Assembly: GCF_001579045.1 (NCBI RefSeq)
Contig: NZ_KQ970264.1
Coordinates: 53,388 to 117,387, forward strand
Direction of reading: 5' to 3'
Source of the DNA: Streptococcus mitis
GTDB taxonomy: Bacteria > Bacillota > Bacilli > Lactobacillales > Streptococcaceae
Length of the DNA stretch: 64,000 nucleotides
Shown here: positions 48,740 to 58,347 of the stretch, one piece after another
How positions within the stretch are numbered: position 1 is the stretch's first letter
Layout of the letters: each line of letters starts with the position of its first letter
The notes under the pieces: model-generated
Told to the model about the DNA's origin: nothing
The model's database searches: none
What the model saw: only the letters and a program-made list of their open reading frames with translations
Translations under genes and position numbers: made by a program

Positions 48740-49018
48740 TGGGCTCTGAAATCGTAAGATATAGTGTATTGAAATAAGATATGAACAAAGAAATTAGGAA
48801 AGTCAAATTATAGTTAAATGAAATAAAAACTGAACAAATTGATTGCGGAATTCAAACTAATTTCTAACAATATTTTAGAAAACTCGGTGGACTATTCCAG
48901 ATTCAATCTGCTATAATTTCTAGAAATTTTTTAGAATCCGCAGTGTGCTATTTTAGATTCAATAAATTATGCTTTTAGAAACAAAAAAAGAGCATTTCCG
49001 CCCTTTCTTATATTTATA
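48740..49018. other. AT-rich intergenic region
   Basis: No gene larger than a few codons is supported. It contains two tandem repeat units (48860-48963) and the possible terminator of the 20-codon frame at 49019 (AAGGGC..GCTCTT then T7 on the minus strand, around 48982-49008). Confidence 0.6.
48860..48963 (+). repeat. Two tandem 48-bp AT-rich repeat units
   Basis: Unit 1 (48860-48907) and unit 2 (48916-48963) both read ATTTCTA..A.T.TTTTAGAA, C-G-GTG-.CTATT, AGATTCAAT, with a period of 56 bp. A third, diverged unit lies at 46798-46845. They are not BOX. They may be RUP-like or the ends of a lost insertion sequence. Confidence 0.6.
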
Positions 49019-49081
49019 TTATTTTGTTGCTTCCTTCTTTTGGAAAGTCGTTGGGTAATTTACTTTAATCGTTACTGTCAT
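49019..49081 (-). CDS. Candidate 20-residue small ORF
   Basis: MTVTIKVNYPTTFQKKEATK, with a good ribosome site (ACGAGGA, 7 nt spacing) and a TATACT at 49113-49118, but no convincing -35. A weak hairpin with T7 lies downstream. Basic, without a hydrophobic segment. Could be a real micropeptide, a truncated start of a lost gene, or chance. Confidence 0.35.
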   Translation of the reverse strand: MTVTIKVNYPTTFQKKEATK

Positions 49082-49144
49082 CTGAGAGTCCTCGTTTCTT
49101 TTTGATGACTCTAGTATAAGGGGCAAACCTGAAAGCTAGCTTAA

Positions 49145-49247
49145 TACTCTTCGAAAATCAAATTCAAACCACGTCAGCGTCGCCTTACCGTACTCAAGTA
49201 CAGCTTGCGGCTAGCTTCCTAGTTTGCTCTTTGATTTTCATTGAGTA
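49145..49247 (+). repeat. BOX element (boxA-boxC, no boxB)
   Basis: 103 bp with ends TACTCTTCGAAAATC and GATTTTCATTGAGTA and the boxA block CACGTCAGCGTCGCC. It lies 22 bp beyond the recG stop, in the 3' region of the recG transcript. Confidence 0.93.
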
Positions 49248-49268
49248 TAAGATTTCCTTAGAGAAAGC

Positions 49269-51284
49269 TTAATCTAAATGTTCTTTCTTTTCCAGATGAA
49301 GGGCAATCATCCGCCACTCTGGATTTTCTTGCCAAGCTTCTATCGAACTAATGTAGCTAGCAACTTTTCTGGCTTCTTCTAAAATCGGAAAATCCTCGAT
49401 AATATCAGCCACTTGGAACTCTGGAAGTCCTGACTGTCTGGTTCCAAAAATCTCACCAGAACCACGCATTTTCAAATCTTCTTCGGCCAGGACAAATCCA
49501 TTGGTCGTTTCTGTCATGATGCGCATGCGGTCTTTCCCAGAATCCGTCTTGGGATTGGCAACGAGAACAGCATAGGACTGCTTGTCCCCCCGACCGACAC
49601 GACCTCTAAGCTGGTGAAGCTGGCTAAGCCCGAAGCGATCCGCATCCATGATAATCATGACCGTGGCATTAGGAACATTGACCCCAACCTCGATAACCGT
49701 CGTCGAAACCAGAATATCTGTTTTTCTCTCTTTGAACTCCTGCATAATCTGGTCTTTTTCGTCACTCTTCATCTTACCATGTAGAAGAGCCACCTCTGCC
49801 TTGCCAGCAAAATGAGTCGTCAACTCCTCAGATAAGGCAATGGCATTTTTCAAATCCAGAGCTTCTGATTCTTCAATCAAGGGAGAGATGACATAAGCTT
49901 GAGAACCTTTTTGGATTTCCCCCTCTAACCAAATCAAGACCTGAGGTAGTTGCTCATGCTTGATCCAGCGCGTCACAATAGGCTTCCGCCCTGCTGGCAT
50001 CTGGTCAATAATGGAAACATCCATATCGCCAAAGGCTGTGATGGCCAAGGTTCGTGGAATAGGAGTCGCCGTCATCATGAGAACATCAGGATTGTCGCCT
50101 TTTTCTCTTAGAATACGCCTTTGCCCCACACCAAAACGGTGCTGCTCATCGATAATGATCAAGCCAAGACGAGCATAATCTACCCCATCCTGAATCAGAG
50201 CGTGGGTTCCGATAATCAAATCAGCCTCACCCTTGGCAATGCTCCCCAAGACTTCTCTTTTTTCTGCAACCTTCAAGGAACCTGTCAAGAGGGCCAGTTT
50301 CAAGTCTGGAAAGAGATTCTGTAAACTCTCAAAGTGTTGCTCTGCAAGGATTTCTGTTGGTACCATGAGGGCAGCCTGATAGCCTGCTGTCACTGCCGCA
50401 AACATGGCCAAGCCAGCTACTACCGTTTTTCCACTCCCCACATCCCCTTGCAGGAGACGATTCATGTGGTGGTCCGACTTCATGTCTGTCAAAATTTCCT
50501 GCAAACTCTTTTCCTGAGCTTGGGTCAGGGCAAAAGGAAGACTTGCTTTAACTGCTGTCACTTTTTCCTGAGACCAATTCAGAACCAGACCACTTCCCTG
50601 AACTCTATTTTCAGACTTGAGCGTCTGCAATTGCATTTGGAAATAAAAGAGTTCCTCAAACTTGATACGGCGAAGAGCCTGCTTGTATTCTGCCAAATCC
50701 TTAGGAAAATGCATAGCTCGGACTGCCTGACAACGGGACATGAGTTTGTATTTGTCCAGCAAGGACTGGGGCAGATTTTCCTCAATCAAGAGGTCCAGTC
50801 CCTGATCAAAGGCTGTCTTGATAACTTTGACCAGACTGGCCTGACTGATTCCCTGAGCCAGACGATAGACAGGCTGGAGGTCATCTTCCACCTGAGCTAG
50901 GACCTTCATCCCTGCCAGGCTAGCCTTGGCGCGGTCCCATTTTCCAAAGACAGCAAGGATTGCTCCCAACTCTATCTTATCAGCTAGGTAGGGTTGGTTA
51001 AAGAAGTTCACGGCAAAAACGACTTCTCCCTGCTTGAGGCTAAAACGCAGGCGATTGCGCTTGAAACCATAATACTGGACACTGGCAGGAGTCACGACTT
51101 GACCAGACAGAGCCGCCTTTTCACCGTCTTCTAGCTCCAGTACCTGCTTGGTTTTGAAGTCTTCATAACGGAAAGGAAAGTAGAGCAAGAGATCTTGCAA
51201 GTTTTCAATTCCTAGTTTGGCGTATTTTTCTGCTGACTTTGGTCCCACACCAGGTAAGACATGCAAGGGTTGATGTAGATTCAT
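49269..51284 (-). CDS. recG: ATP-dependent DNA helicase RecG
   Basis: 671 residues. N-terminal wedge/OB domain (LPGVGPKSAEKYAKLGI near 10; FRYEDFKT near 38), Walker A LQGDVGSGKTVVAG near 280, DEQH box IIIDEQHRFGVGQ near 378, motif VI LHQLRGRVGRG near 582. It drives branch migration of Holliday junctions and stalled forks. Last gene of acpS-alr-recG, 18 nt after alr. Confidence 0.97.
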   Translation of the reverse strand: MNLHQPLHVLPGVGPKSAEKYAKLGIENLQDLLLYFPFRYEDFKTKQVLELEDGEKAALSGQVVTPASVQYYGFKRNRLRFSLKQGEVVFAVNFFNQPYLADKIELGAILAVFGKWDRAKASLAGMKVLAQVEDDLQPVYRLAQGISQASLVKVIKTAFDQGLDLLIEENLPQSLLDKYKLMSRCQAVRAMHFPKDLAEYKQALRRIKFEELFYFQMQLQTLKSENRVQGSGLVLNWSQEKVTAVKASLPFALTQAQEKSLQEILTDMKSDHHMNRLLQGDVGSGKTVVAGLAMFAAVTAGYQAALMVPTEILAEQHFESLQNLFPDLKLALLTGSLKVAEKREVLGSIAKGEADLIIGTHALIQDGVDYARLGLIIIDEQHRFGVGQRRILREKGDNPDVLMMTATPIPRTLAITAFGDMDVSIIDQMPAGRKPIVTRWIKHEQLPQVLIWLEGEIQKGSQAYVISPLIEESEALDLKNAIALSEELTTHFAGKAEVALLHGKMKSDEKDQIMQEFKERKTDILVSTTVIEVGVNVPNATVMIIMDADRFGLSQLHQLRGRVGRGDKQSYAVLVANPKTDSGKDRMRIMTETTNGFVLAEEDLKMRGSGEIFGTRQSGLPEFQVADIIEDFPILEEARKVASYISSIEAWQENPEWRMIALHLEKKEHLD

Positions 51285-51302
51285 GCTCCACTCCTTTCTT
51301 TT

Positions 51303-52406
51303 TTAATCATATTCTCTCGGAATGCGGTCGCTGAGGAGACAAACCACTTCATAGTTAATGGTTCCACGGTAGGTCGCTACCTGAGTAGCTGTTATCTCCT
51401 TGTCCCCGTTAGAACCAATTAAGGTTACTTTTGTTCCCAGCGGATAAAGCTTAGGCAGACGAATGGTGATTTGGTCCATCGAAACCCGCCCAACGATTGG
51501 GCAGGCTTGCCCATCTACCAAGACAGAGAAATTCTGCATGTCTCGTGTCCAACCATCCGCATAGCCGATTGGTACCGTCGCGATGACTTGCTCGCTATCC
51601 GCTTGATAGGTGGCTCCGTAGCCCATGCAAGCTCCAACTGGAACTGTCTTGACGTGGACTAAAGCAGACTCCAAGGTCAAGGCTGGTGTCAGGCCATAAG
51701 GCAAATCCAAAACCTCTCCGCTAGGATTCAGGCCATACATGGCGTCTCCCATACGAACCGCATTGAAAATAGTCTCTGCATGCCAAAGAGTCGTTGCAGA
51801 ATTGCTAGCATGAACCAGTTCTGGAAGACCTTTCATACTTTCCAAAATAGTTTTAAATCTCTCTAACTGGGCATTAAAGTAGGTATCTGATTCCTCGTCT
51901 GCAGTAGCAAAGTGGGTAAAAATCCCTTCAACATAAGCACCATGTTGTTGGAGCAAGTCTTGAGCCTGCTCAACCTCACTAGCCTCTCGAAAACCAATCC
52001 GTCCCATCCCTGAGTCAATCTTGAGATGGACTGTCAAACCTGTTAGGTCTGCTTCCTTAACTAAGAGTGCTTGAATCCACTCCAGCCCAGCCACAGTCAA
52101 GGTAATGTCGTATTCTTTAGCAATAGCAACTGCTTCGATTTCAGAAACTCCTAAAATGAGGATTGGCTTGCTGAGTCCAGCCTGTCTGAGTTCAATGGCT
52201 TCATCAATATTGGAAACGCAAAAGCCATCAACATCATCTTGAATAGCCGTCGCAACGGCAACAGCCCCATGCCCATAAGCATTGGCCTTGACCACAGCCC
52301 ATTTTAGCGTTCCTTCAGGGATATGAGCCCCCATTTGCTGAATATTTTGTCGAATAGCTCCCAGATGAATCAGAGCCCTGGTTGGTCTATGCGGACTAGC
52401 TTTCAT
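51303..52406 (-). CDS. alr: Alanine racemase
   Basis: 367 residues. The PLP lysine lies in [12 protein letters not shown] (about 40), and the second catalytic base, Tyr, in [11 protein letters not shown] (about 262). It makes D-Ala for Ddl and teichoic acids. Start at [10 protein letters not shown] after TGGAGGA; its first 11 nt overlap acpS. The earlier in-frame Met lies deeper in acpS and lacks a ribosome site. Confidence 0.97.
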   Translation of the reverse strand: MKASPHRPTRALIHLGAIRQNIQQMGAHIPEGTLKWAVVKANAYGHGAVAVATAIQDDVDGFCVSNIDEAIELRQAGLSKPILILGVSEIEAVAIAKEYDITLTVAGLEWIQALLVKEADLTGLTVHLKIDSGMGRIGFREASEVEQAQDLLQQHGAYVEGIFTHFATADEESDTYFNAQLERFKTILESMKGLPELVHASNSATTLWHAETIFNAVRMGDAMYGLNPSGEVLDLPYGLTPALTLESALVHVKTVPVGACMGYGATYQADSEQVIATVPIGYADGWTRDMQNFSVLVDGQACPIVGRVSMDQITIRLPKLYPLGTKVTLIGSNGDKEITATQVATYRGTINYEVVCLLSDRIPREYD

Positions 52407-52758
52407 GATTTTCCTCCAAAATGACACTGGCTGTCACAAACTGATCTGTATGGCTGATAGACAGCCAAATCTTTCCTGAAAATGGTGACTGACTAAAATA
52501 AGGCGCCCCGCGTTCATTGTTCAAGACTTCCAAATCCTGAAAACCGAGCTTGCCAATACCCGTTCCCATGGCCTTGGAAAAGGCCTCCTTAGCCGACCAG
52601 CGACCTGCCAAATATTCGATTTGCCTGCGCCCTTTAAGACTGTTAAACCGTTCCATTTCCTTAGCGGTCAGCACGCGCTTAGCAAAGCCTTCATGTCGTG
52701 TAACTGCGCTTTCTATCGAAGCTAATTCTTCGATGTCAATTCCGTGTCCAACTATCAT
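52396..52758 (-). CDS. acpS: Holo-acyl-carrier-protein synthase AcpS
   Basis: 120 residues, the normal length. [13 protein letters not shown] (Asp about 8, magnesium ligand) and [14 protein letters not shown] (Glu about 58) are the signatures, then [15 protein letters not shown]. It moves phosphopantetheine from CoA to ACP. Start at [11 protein letters not shown]. There is no strong ribosome site; a hairpin lies just ahead, so translation may be low. Confidence 0.96.
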   Translation of the reverse strand: MIVGHGIDIEELASIESAVTRHEGFAKRVLTAKEMERFNSLKGRRQIEYLAGRWSAKEAFSKAMGTGIGKLGFQDLEVLNNERGAPYFSQSPFSGKIWLSISHTDQFVTASVILEENHES

Positions 52759-52769
52759 TCTCATCAAAA

Positions 52770-52792
52770 GGAGTTGAGATTCCCCCAACTCC
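52770..52792 (-). terminator. Hairpin between the DAHP synthase gene and acpS
   Basis: GGAGTTG pairs with CAACTCC, with a 9-nt loop and TTTTGATG following on the minus strand. A weak attenuator that would lower transcription into acpS-alr-recG. Confidence 0.5.
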
Positions 52793-52803
52793 ATCCTTTT
52801 CAC

Positions 52804-53835
52804 TTATTTTGTCAAGGTAGCATAAATCTCTTCTACCAAGGCCTCTGTATTTTCCCAACCTAGGCAAGGATCGGTAATGGAGCAACCAAATACCTCTGGT
52901 TGATTTTGACGACCATCTGCTAGGTAAGATTCAATCATAAAGCCTCGAACTATCTTTTTGATTTTCTCATTCCAATCACGATTTTGCAAGGTCTGGCGAA
53001 CAATTCGAATCTGCTCCATATATTGCTTGCCTGAATTATCATGGTTGGTATCTATGAGGATAAAAGGATTTTCAAGCCCCATTGTCTCATAGCGCTCAAT
53101 GGCATTTAGCAGGGTTTCATAGTAAAAGTTAGGCTCATTTTTCCCATATTCATTAACTGCGCCACGAAGGATGACGTGAGCCAAGGGATTTCCTGAAGTC
53201 TCAACTTCTTGGCCATGAAAGAGGAAGGTCTGTTTGTTCTGAGCAGCATAGATGCCATTGAACATAACACCCAAATTTCCGGAGGTTGGATTTTTCATCC
53301 CCACTGGTGCATCAATTCCTGAGGCCACAAAGCGGTGCTCTTGGTCTTCCACAGAACGAGCCCCAACAGCATGGTAGCTGACCAAATCATCTACCAAGAC
53401 CAGATTTGACGGATAAAGCATCTCATCTGCCGTTGTCAAACCAGTCTCTGTAATCACGCGGTAGTGCAACTGACGAACAGCCTGCAAACCATTAATCAGG
53501 CTTGGAGCCTTAGAGGTATCTGGTTGGTGAACCAAGCCTTTATAGCCGTCTCCGTTGGTACGAGGTTTAGCTGTATAAACACGCATGACTATGAAAATCT
53601 TGTCCGCCACCTTCTTTTGCAAGGCGGATAAACGGTGAGCATATTCCAAGACAGCCTCTTCATTATCAGAAGAGCAAGGACCAATCACCAAAAGAATTCT
53701 ATCATCTTCTCCTGAAATAATGTCTGCCAATTCTCTATCACGACGCTCCTTTAGTCGCAGGGCTTCCGCAGACAATTGGGTTTCTGCCTTGATTGCTTCA
53801 ATATCAATTTCTTGACCTTTTTCAATAAATGCCAT
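52804..53835 (-). CDS. aroF: DAHP synthase, class I, copy 1
   Basis: 343 residues. LLVIGPCSSDNEEAVLEYA (about 48-66), the metal Cys in GPCS, RVYTAKPRTNGDGYKGL (about 88-104, PEP site) and DTNHDNSGKQ near 255. It joins phosphoenolpyruvate and erythrose-4-phosphate in the first shikimate step. It begins 1 nt after the other copy. About two thirds of the positions look identical between copies, so the pair arose by tandem duplication. Confidence 0.94.
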   Translation of the reverse strand: MAFIEKGQEIDIEAIKAETQLSAEALRLKERRDRELADIISGEDDRILLVIGPCSSDNEEAVLEYAHRLSALQKKVADKIFIVMRVYTAKPRTNGDGYKGLVHQPDTSKAPSLINGLQAVRQLHYRVITETGLTTADEMLYPSNLVLVDDLVSYHAVGARSVEDQEHRFVASGIDAPVGMKNPTSGNLGVMFNGIYAAQNKQTFLFHGQEVETSGNPLAHVILRGAVNEYGKNEPNFYYETLLNAIERYETMGLENPFILIDTNHDNSGKQYMEQIRIVRQTLQNRDWNEKIKKIVRGFMIESYLADGRQNQPEVFGCSITDPCLGWENTEALVEEIYATLTK

Positions 53836-53836
53836 C

Positions 53837-54868
53837 TTATTCTCCTAGCGTTTGATAGATTTCTCTGACAAGGGCTTCCGTATTTTCCCAGCCAAGACAA
53901 GGGTCTGTGATAGACTTGCCAAATACTTCTGGTTCATTTTGACGGCCGTCTTCTAGATAAGACTCAATCATAAAGCCACGAACGTACTGCTTGATCTTTT
54001 CATTCCAATCACGGTTAATCAAGGTCTGGCGGACAATTCGAATCTGGTCCATATATTGCTTACCAGAGTTGTCATGATTGGTATCTACAATGATAAAGGG
54101 ATTTTCCAAGCCCATTTTCTCATATTGGGCAATGGTATCCATCAAATTATCATAGTAGTAGTTAGGAATATTCTTACCATACTCATTGATTGCTCCACGA
54201 AGAATGGCGTGCGAAAGCGGGTTCCCAGTTGTTTCCACTTCTTTTCCTAGGAAAAGGAAACTTTGTTTGTTTTGAGCAGCATAAATCCCATTAAACATAA
54301 CATTGAGATTTCCAGATGTTGGATTTTTAAACCCAGTCGCAAAATCTGCTCCACTGGCCACAAAGCGGTGTTGCTGGTCTTCAACTGAACGGGCACCAAC
54401 CGCCATGTAAGAAATCAAATCATCTACAAGCGGAAGATTTTCAGGATAAAGCATTTCATCAGCTGTTGTCATGCCTGTTTCTGTGATAACACGATAGTGA
54501 AGATGGCGAACAGCTTTGATTCCATTGATAAGACTAGGCGCTTCTGTCGCGTTAGGCTGGTGAATCAAGCCCTTATAGCCATCTCCGTTGGTACGGGGTT
54601 TGGCAGTATAAACACGCATAACCATAAAGATACGGTCTGCCACTTCTTCTTGTAGAGCCGCCAAACGTTTAGCGTACTCAAGGACAGCTTCTTCATTATC
54701 AGATGAGCATGGCCCGATTACCAAGAGAATCCGCTGGTCTTCTCCACGTATAATGGCTTCTAGCTCTTGATCGCGCTGTGATTTTCTCTCCAAAGCTTGG
54801 CCTTCTAATTTTGATAAGGCACGAACTTCTTCAATATTAATTTTAGGACTTTTTGCTGTAAATACCAT
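53837..54868 (-). CDS. aroG: DAHP synthase, class I, copy 2
   Basis: 343 residues, same motifs as copy 1 (IGPCSSDNEEAVLEY, AKPRTNGDGYKGL, DTNHDNSGK). The N-terminal 40 residues differ most from copy 1, where allosteric contacts usually lie, so the two may respond to different aromatic amino acids. GGAG ribosome site; it follows secA after an 80-nt gap containing a hairpin. Confidence 0.94.
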   Translation of the reverse strand: MVFTAKSPKINIEEVRALSKLEGQALERKSQRDQELEAIIRGEDQRILLVIGPCSSDNEEAVLEYAKRLAALQEEVADRIFMVMRVYTAKPRTNGDGYKGLIHQPNATEAPSLINGIKAVRHLHYRVITETGMTTADEMLYPENLPLVDDLISYMAVGARSVEDQQHRFVASGADFATGFKNPTSGNLNVMFNGIYAAQNKQSFLFLGKEVETTGNPLSHAILRGAINEYGKNIPNYYYDNLMDTIAQYEKMGLENPFIIVDTNHDNSGKQYMDQIRIVRQTLINRDWNEKIKQYVRGFMIESYLEDGRQNEPEVFGKSITDPCLGWENTEALVREIYQTLGE

Positions 54869-54891
54869 AACTCATCTCCTTATAAAGCAAA

Positions 54892-54930
54892 CGGATACCA
54901 AGTAAAAATTTACTTTTCACAAGGTATCCG
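54892..54930 (-). terminator. Hairpin between secA and the DAHP synthases
   Basis: CGGATACC pairs exactly with GGTATCCG around a long loop. The T tract is poor, so partial termination or mRNA processing are more likely than a full stop. Confidence 0.55.
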
Positions 54931-54948
54931 CCTCTAAACTATCTCATT

Positions 54949-57462
54949 TTATTGTCTTTTACCGTGACAGTTTTTAAACTTCTTACCAGAACCACATGGG
55001 CAAAGTTCATTCCGTCCAATCTGGCTCAAATCCAAATCTTCAGGCATATTTGCTTGGTGGGCAGCGATATTGCGAGTCGCTGTTGTACTGATATGGCGTT
55101 CCGCCTGTGGTCTTTCTTGTTCATGAATTTGTGCTTTCATCATCAAACGTGTCACATCAAACTCAATCGAACCAATCATATCATTAAACATACGGAAACC
55201 TTCTGCCTGATACTCAACAACAGGGTTGTTCTGAGCATAGCCACGAAGTCCAACTGCGTTACGCAATTGATCAAGGGCATCGATATGATCTGTCCACTTG
55301 TTATCCACCACTCGTAGAATCAAGACTTTTTGGAATTCTTTAACTGCGTCTTCATCGCGTAGTTTTGAAACCTGACTATCGTAAACTTGCAAGGCACGTT
55401 GGAAAAGCTCTTCCTTGATAGCCTTATCAGACAAGCCTGACAAGTCTTCAATCGTAATAGAATCTTCTGGAAGTAGGTTGTACTTAGCAAAGTTCAAAAT
55501 CGCTTCAAGTTTTTCATCTTGTTTTGCACGCGCATGACCATCAACGACACGTTCAATCGTGCGTTTGATCATAGCCTGAATTTCAGGTGCCAAGTCACGG
55601 TCTGCAGTGATAACATCGTAACGTTGAGCGTAGATAATCTCACGTTGTTCACGCATGACATCATCGTATTGAAGGACTTGTTTACGGGTATCGTAGTTAT
55701 TACCTTCGACACGTTTTTGAGCTGCTTCAACCTGACGTGTCAACATACGAGACTCAATGGCCTCTTCAGACATGTTGAGACGTTCAAAGATTCCCTTCAA
55801 GCGTTCAGAACCAAAACGTTTCATCAAATCATCTTCAAGGGATAGGTAGAATTGTGATTCACCTGGGTCTCCTTGACGACCTGAACGTCCACGAAGCTGG
55901 TTATCGATACGACGGCTTTCATGACGTTCTGTACCAATCACACAAAGTCCACCCAATTCGCGAACCCCTTCACCAAGCTTGATGTCGGTACCACGACCGG
56001 CCATGTTAGTCGCAATGGTAACAGCACCACGTTGACCAGCATTCATGATGATTTGGGCTTCTTTATAGTGGTTTTTAGCATTCAAAACTTCGTGAGGAAC
56101 GCCAGCTGCGACTAATTTCTTAGAAATGTAGTCACTAGTTTCAACCGCTACTGTACCAACCAAGACAGGCTGACCTTTTTGGTAACGAGCCTTAACATCT
56201 TCGACAACCGCCTTAAACTTAGCCTCGATACTTGCATAAAGAAGGTCTGAGTGGTCAATACGTTGAACAGGGCGGTTTGTTGGGATTGGAATCACACGAA
56301 TGTTGTAAATTTCACGGAATTCTTCTTCCTCAGTCTTACCTGTACCCGTCATACCAGACAATTTCTTGTACATACGGAAGAGGTTTTGGTAAGTGATTGA
56401 GGCAGATGTCTTGGTTTCATCCTGAATTGGCACACCTTCTTTGGCTTCAATGGCTTGGTGCAATCCATCAGAATAACGACGACCTTCCATGGTACGACCT
56501 GTAAATTGGTCGACAATCAAGATTTCTTGCTCTTCGCTCACCACATAGTCAATATCGAGAAGCATGATGTAGTTAGCACGAAGGGCGTTATCGATAAAGT
56601 GAGTCAGAGCTACGTTTTCGATGTCATAGAGGTTTTCAAGTTTGAAGTAGCTTTCAGCCTTGTCAATCCCCGAATCAGACAAACCAATAGTCTTAGACTG
56701 CACATCGATGATGTAGTCGTCTTTGTCCAAAGATTTTACATAGTGGTCTGCCATGTGGTAGAGCTGACTGGTTTCAACTGCGTTAGCACCTGATACGATC
56801 AAAGGTGTACGGGCCTCGTCAATCAAGATTGAGTCAACCTCATCGACCAAGGCATAGTTAAGCGGGCGTTGTACCATGTTTTCAGCACGAACGACCATGT
56901 TGTCACGAAGGTAGTCAAATCCGATTTCTGAGTTGGTTGAATAAGTAATATCACACTCATAGGCTTCTTTTTTCTCCATTGGAGATTTGGCAGCCAAGTT
57001 AATCCCTACTGACAAACCAAGCCATGAGTACAATTCACCCATCTCAGTCGCATCACGTTCTGACAGGTATTCATTGACCGTAACTACGTGAACCCCTTTA
57101 CCTGAAAGGGCATTGAGGTATACCGGCATAGTCGCAGTCAAGGTTTTCCCTTCCCCTGTACGCATCTCTGGCACGTCACCATGGTGAAGAACGATTCCCC
57201 CCATGACCTGAACCTTATATGGGAAGAGACCTAGGACACGTTTAGCACCTTCACGGACAACCGCAAATGCTTCATAAAGCAATGAATCCAGTGATTCTCC
57301 ATTTTGATAACGTTCTTTAAATTCAACTGTTTTTGCTTTTAGTTGGTCGTCAGTCAAAGCAGCCATTTGGTCTTCGTATTTGAAAACCTTGTCAGCCATC
57401 TTTTCCAGACGACGGATTTCTCCTTTATCATTTTCGATAATTGTTTTTAAAATATTAGCCAT
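54949..57462 (-). CDS. secA: Preprotein translocase ATPase SecA
   Basis: 837 residues. Walker [13 protein letters not shown] near 100, [12 protein letters not shown] near 207, motif [25 protein letters not shown] (near 490-515, written here in part as [16 protein letters not shown]). C-terminal zinc tail [14 protein letters not shown]. It drives export of unfolded proteins through SecYEG, including PsaA, SatA and NanB of this window. Own promoter upstream. Confidence 0.98.
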   Translation of the reverse strand: MANILKTIIENDKGEIRRLEKMADKVFKYEDQMAALTDDQLKAKTVEFKERYQNGESLDSLLYEAFAVVREGAKRVLGLFPYKVQVMGGIVLHHGDVPEMRTGEGKTLTATMPVYLNALSGKGVHVVTVNEYLSERDATEMGELYSWLGLSVGINLAAKSPMEKKEAYECDITYSTNSEIGFDYLRDNMVVRAENMVQRPLNYALVDEVDSILIDEARTPLIVSGANAVETSQLYHMADHYVKSLDKDDYIIDVQSKTIGLSDSGIDKAESYFKLENLYDIENVALTHFIDNALRANYIMLLDIDYVVSEEQEILIVDQFTGRTMEGRRYSDGLHQAIEAKEGVPIQDETKTSASITYQNLFRMYKKLSGMTGTGKTEEEEFREIYNIRVIPIPTNRPVQRIDHSDLLYASIEAKFKAVVEDVKARYQKGQPVLVGTVAVETSDYISKKLVAAGVPHEVLNAKNHYKEAQIIMNAGQRGAVTIATNMAGRGTDIKLGEGVRELGGLCVIGTERHESRRIDNQLRGRSGRQGDPGESQFYLSLEDDLMKRFGSERLKGIFERLNMSEEAIESRMLTRQVEAAQKRVEGNNYDTRKQVLQYDDVMREQREIIYAQRYDVITADRDLAPEIQAMIKRTIERVVDGHARAKQDEKLEAILNFAKYNLLPEDSITIEDLSGLSDKAIKEELFQRALQVYDSQVSKLRDEDAVKEFQKVLILRVVDNKWTDHIDALDQLRNAVGLRGYAQNNPVVEYQAEGFRMFNDMIGSIEFDVTRLMMKAQIHEQERPQAERHISTTATRNIAAHQANMPEDLDLSQIGRNELCPCGSGKKFKNCHGKRQ

Positions 57463-57507
57463 GTTTTTCCTTACTTTAAATTCCGAATATTTTAGAATGT
57501 TCTTTTA

Positions 57508-57536
57508 ATTTTAGCACAATTACTGATTATTTTCAA
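57508..57536 (-). promoter_or_regulatory. secA promoter
   Basis: On the minus strand TTGAAA (57531-57536), 17-bp spacer, TGCTAAAAT with -10 TAAAAT at 57508-57513. Confidence 0.75.
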
Positions 57537-57556
57537 GGAAGAATCCCCATTTTGAA

Positions 57557-57592
57557 AAGGAAAAAGAGGCTAGTTTCCAAGCTAACCTCTCT
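57557..57592 (-). terminator. Terminator of the small membrane protein genes
   Basis: AGAGGTTAG pairs with CTAGCCTCT (one G-U pair) and TTTTTCCTTTT follows on the minus strand. It separates these genes from secA. Confidence 0.8.
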
Positions 57593-57607
57593 GATTTTTA
57601 TGATACT

Positions 57608-57895
57608 TTAATTGCCAAAAATCGGCAAAATAGCAAATAGGATAAATAGATTTATCCAAAAAGAAAGACAACAGATAAGTCCAAAAACAAAGAGACTGAC
57701 TTTCTTGGACAGCAAGGCCATCAAAATCGACAGAATTCCAAAAACTAGTAAAACTTTCTGCATGATTAAGAGATTGATAGATATTCCCAGAACTGGTTTA
57801 TCCCAAGGAACAAAGAAGAAAGCCAGCCAGATCAGCAGAACTAAACCAATATAAACCTTGGAATAGCGTGTAATAAATGATTTTAGATGTTCCAT
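57608..57895 (-). CDS. Small membrane protein, three helices
   Basis: 95 residues with hydrophobic segments at about 15-32, 38-58 and 66-90. Start MEHLKSFITRY has an ideal AGGAGGTG site. No recognised domain. Its N-terminus (MEHL) resembles the neighbouring gene's (MEHLFKF). The two lie 34 nt apart and form an operon of unknown function. Confidence 0.75.
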   Translation of the reverse strand: MEHLKSFITRYSKVYIGLVLLIWLAFFFVPWDKPVLGISINLLIMQKVLLVFGILSILMALLSKKVSLFVFGLICCLSFWINLFILFAILPIFGN

Positions 57896-57928
57896 AAGCC
57901 ACCTCCTAAAAATAAAAACCAATATAAA

Positions 57929-58264
57929 TCAATGCCTTCCGCCTTTAGACTTCCCTAGTTCTCGTCTCAAGCGAAGCATTTTTTTGAAACAGAAATAAGT
58001 TAACCTATTCAGACAAATAGCTAGCAGAATAAAAAGAAACCAAATGCCCCATAACTTGATATCTGTCACATTTCTCAAGACGATATTGAAAAACAGAACT
58101 GAAATAACTGTCCAAGCAAGGCTAAAAAGAGCATAGAGGGGGATGTAAATCCAGTAAAAATAGTAAAAAATTGGGAAAAATTTACTATTTCTGTTGGCCT
58201 TTTCAATCCAGTTATCAAAATAAAAGTACGGTGCTAAAAATAAGAATTTAAACAAATGTTCCAT
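57929..58264 (-). CDS. Small membrane protein, two to three helices
   Basis: 111 residues. Hydrophobic segments near 5-15, 30-55 and 70-92 and a basic C-terminus (KMLRLRRELGKSKGGRH). Start MEHLFKFLF after GAGGTG; a GTG three codons earlier overlaps the ribosome site. Unknown function; it is probably co-transcribed with the small gene downstream. Confidence 0.72.
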   Translation of the reverse strand: MEHLFKFLFLAPYFYFDNWIEKANRNSKFFPIFYYFYWIYIPLYALFSLAWTVISVLFFNIVLRNVTDIKLWGIWFLFILLAICLNRLTYFCFKKMLRLRRELGKSKGGRH

Positions 58265-58309
58265 CAGCGACACCTCTTTTTGATAACGTTTTCTTTAACT
58301 TCATTCTAT

Positions 58310-58339
58310 CAAAAAAATCTGGAAATGTCATTCCAGATT
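58310..58339 (-). terminator. der terminator
   Basis: AATCTGGAA pairs with TTCCAGATT, followed by seven T on the minus strand. Confidence 0.9.
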
Positions 58340-58347
58340 CTACTTTT

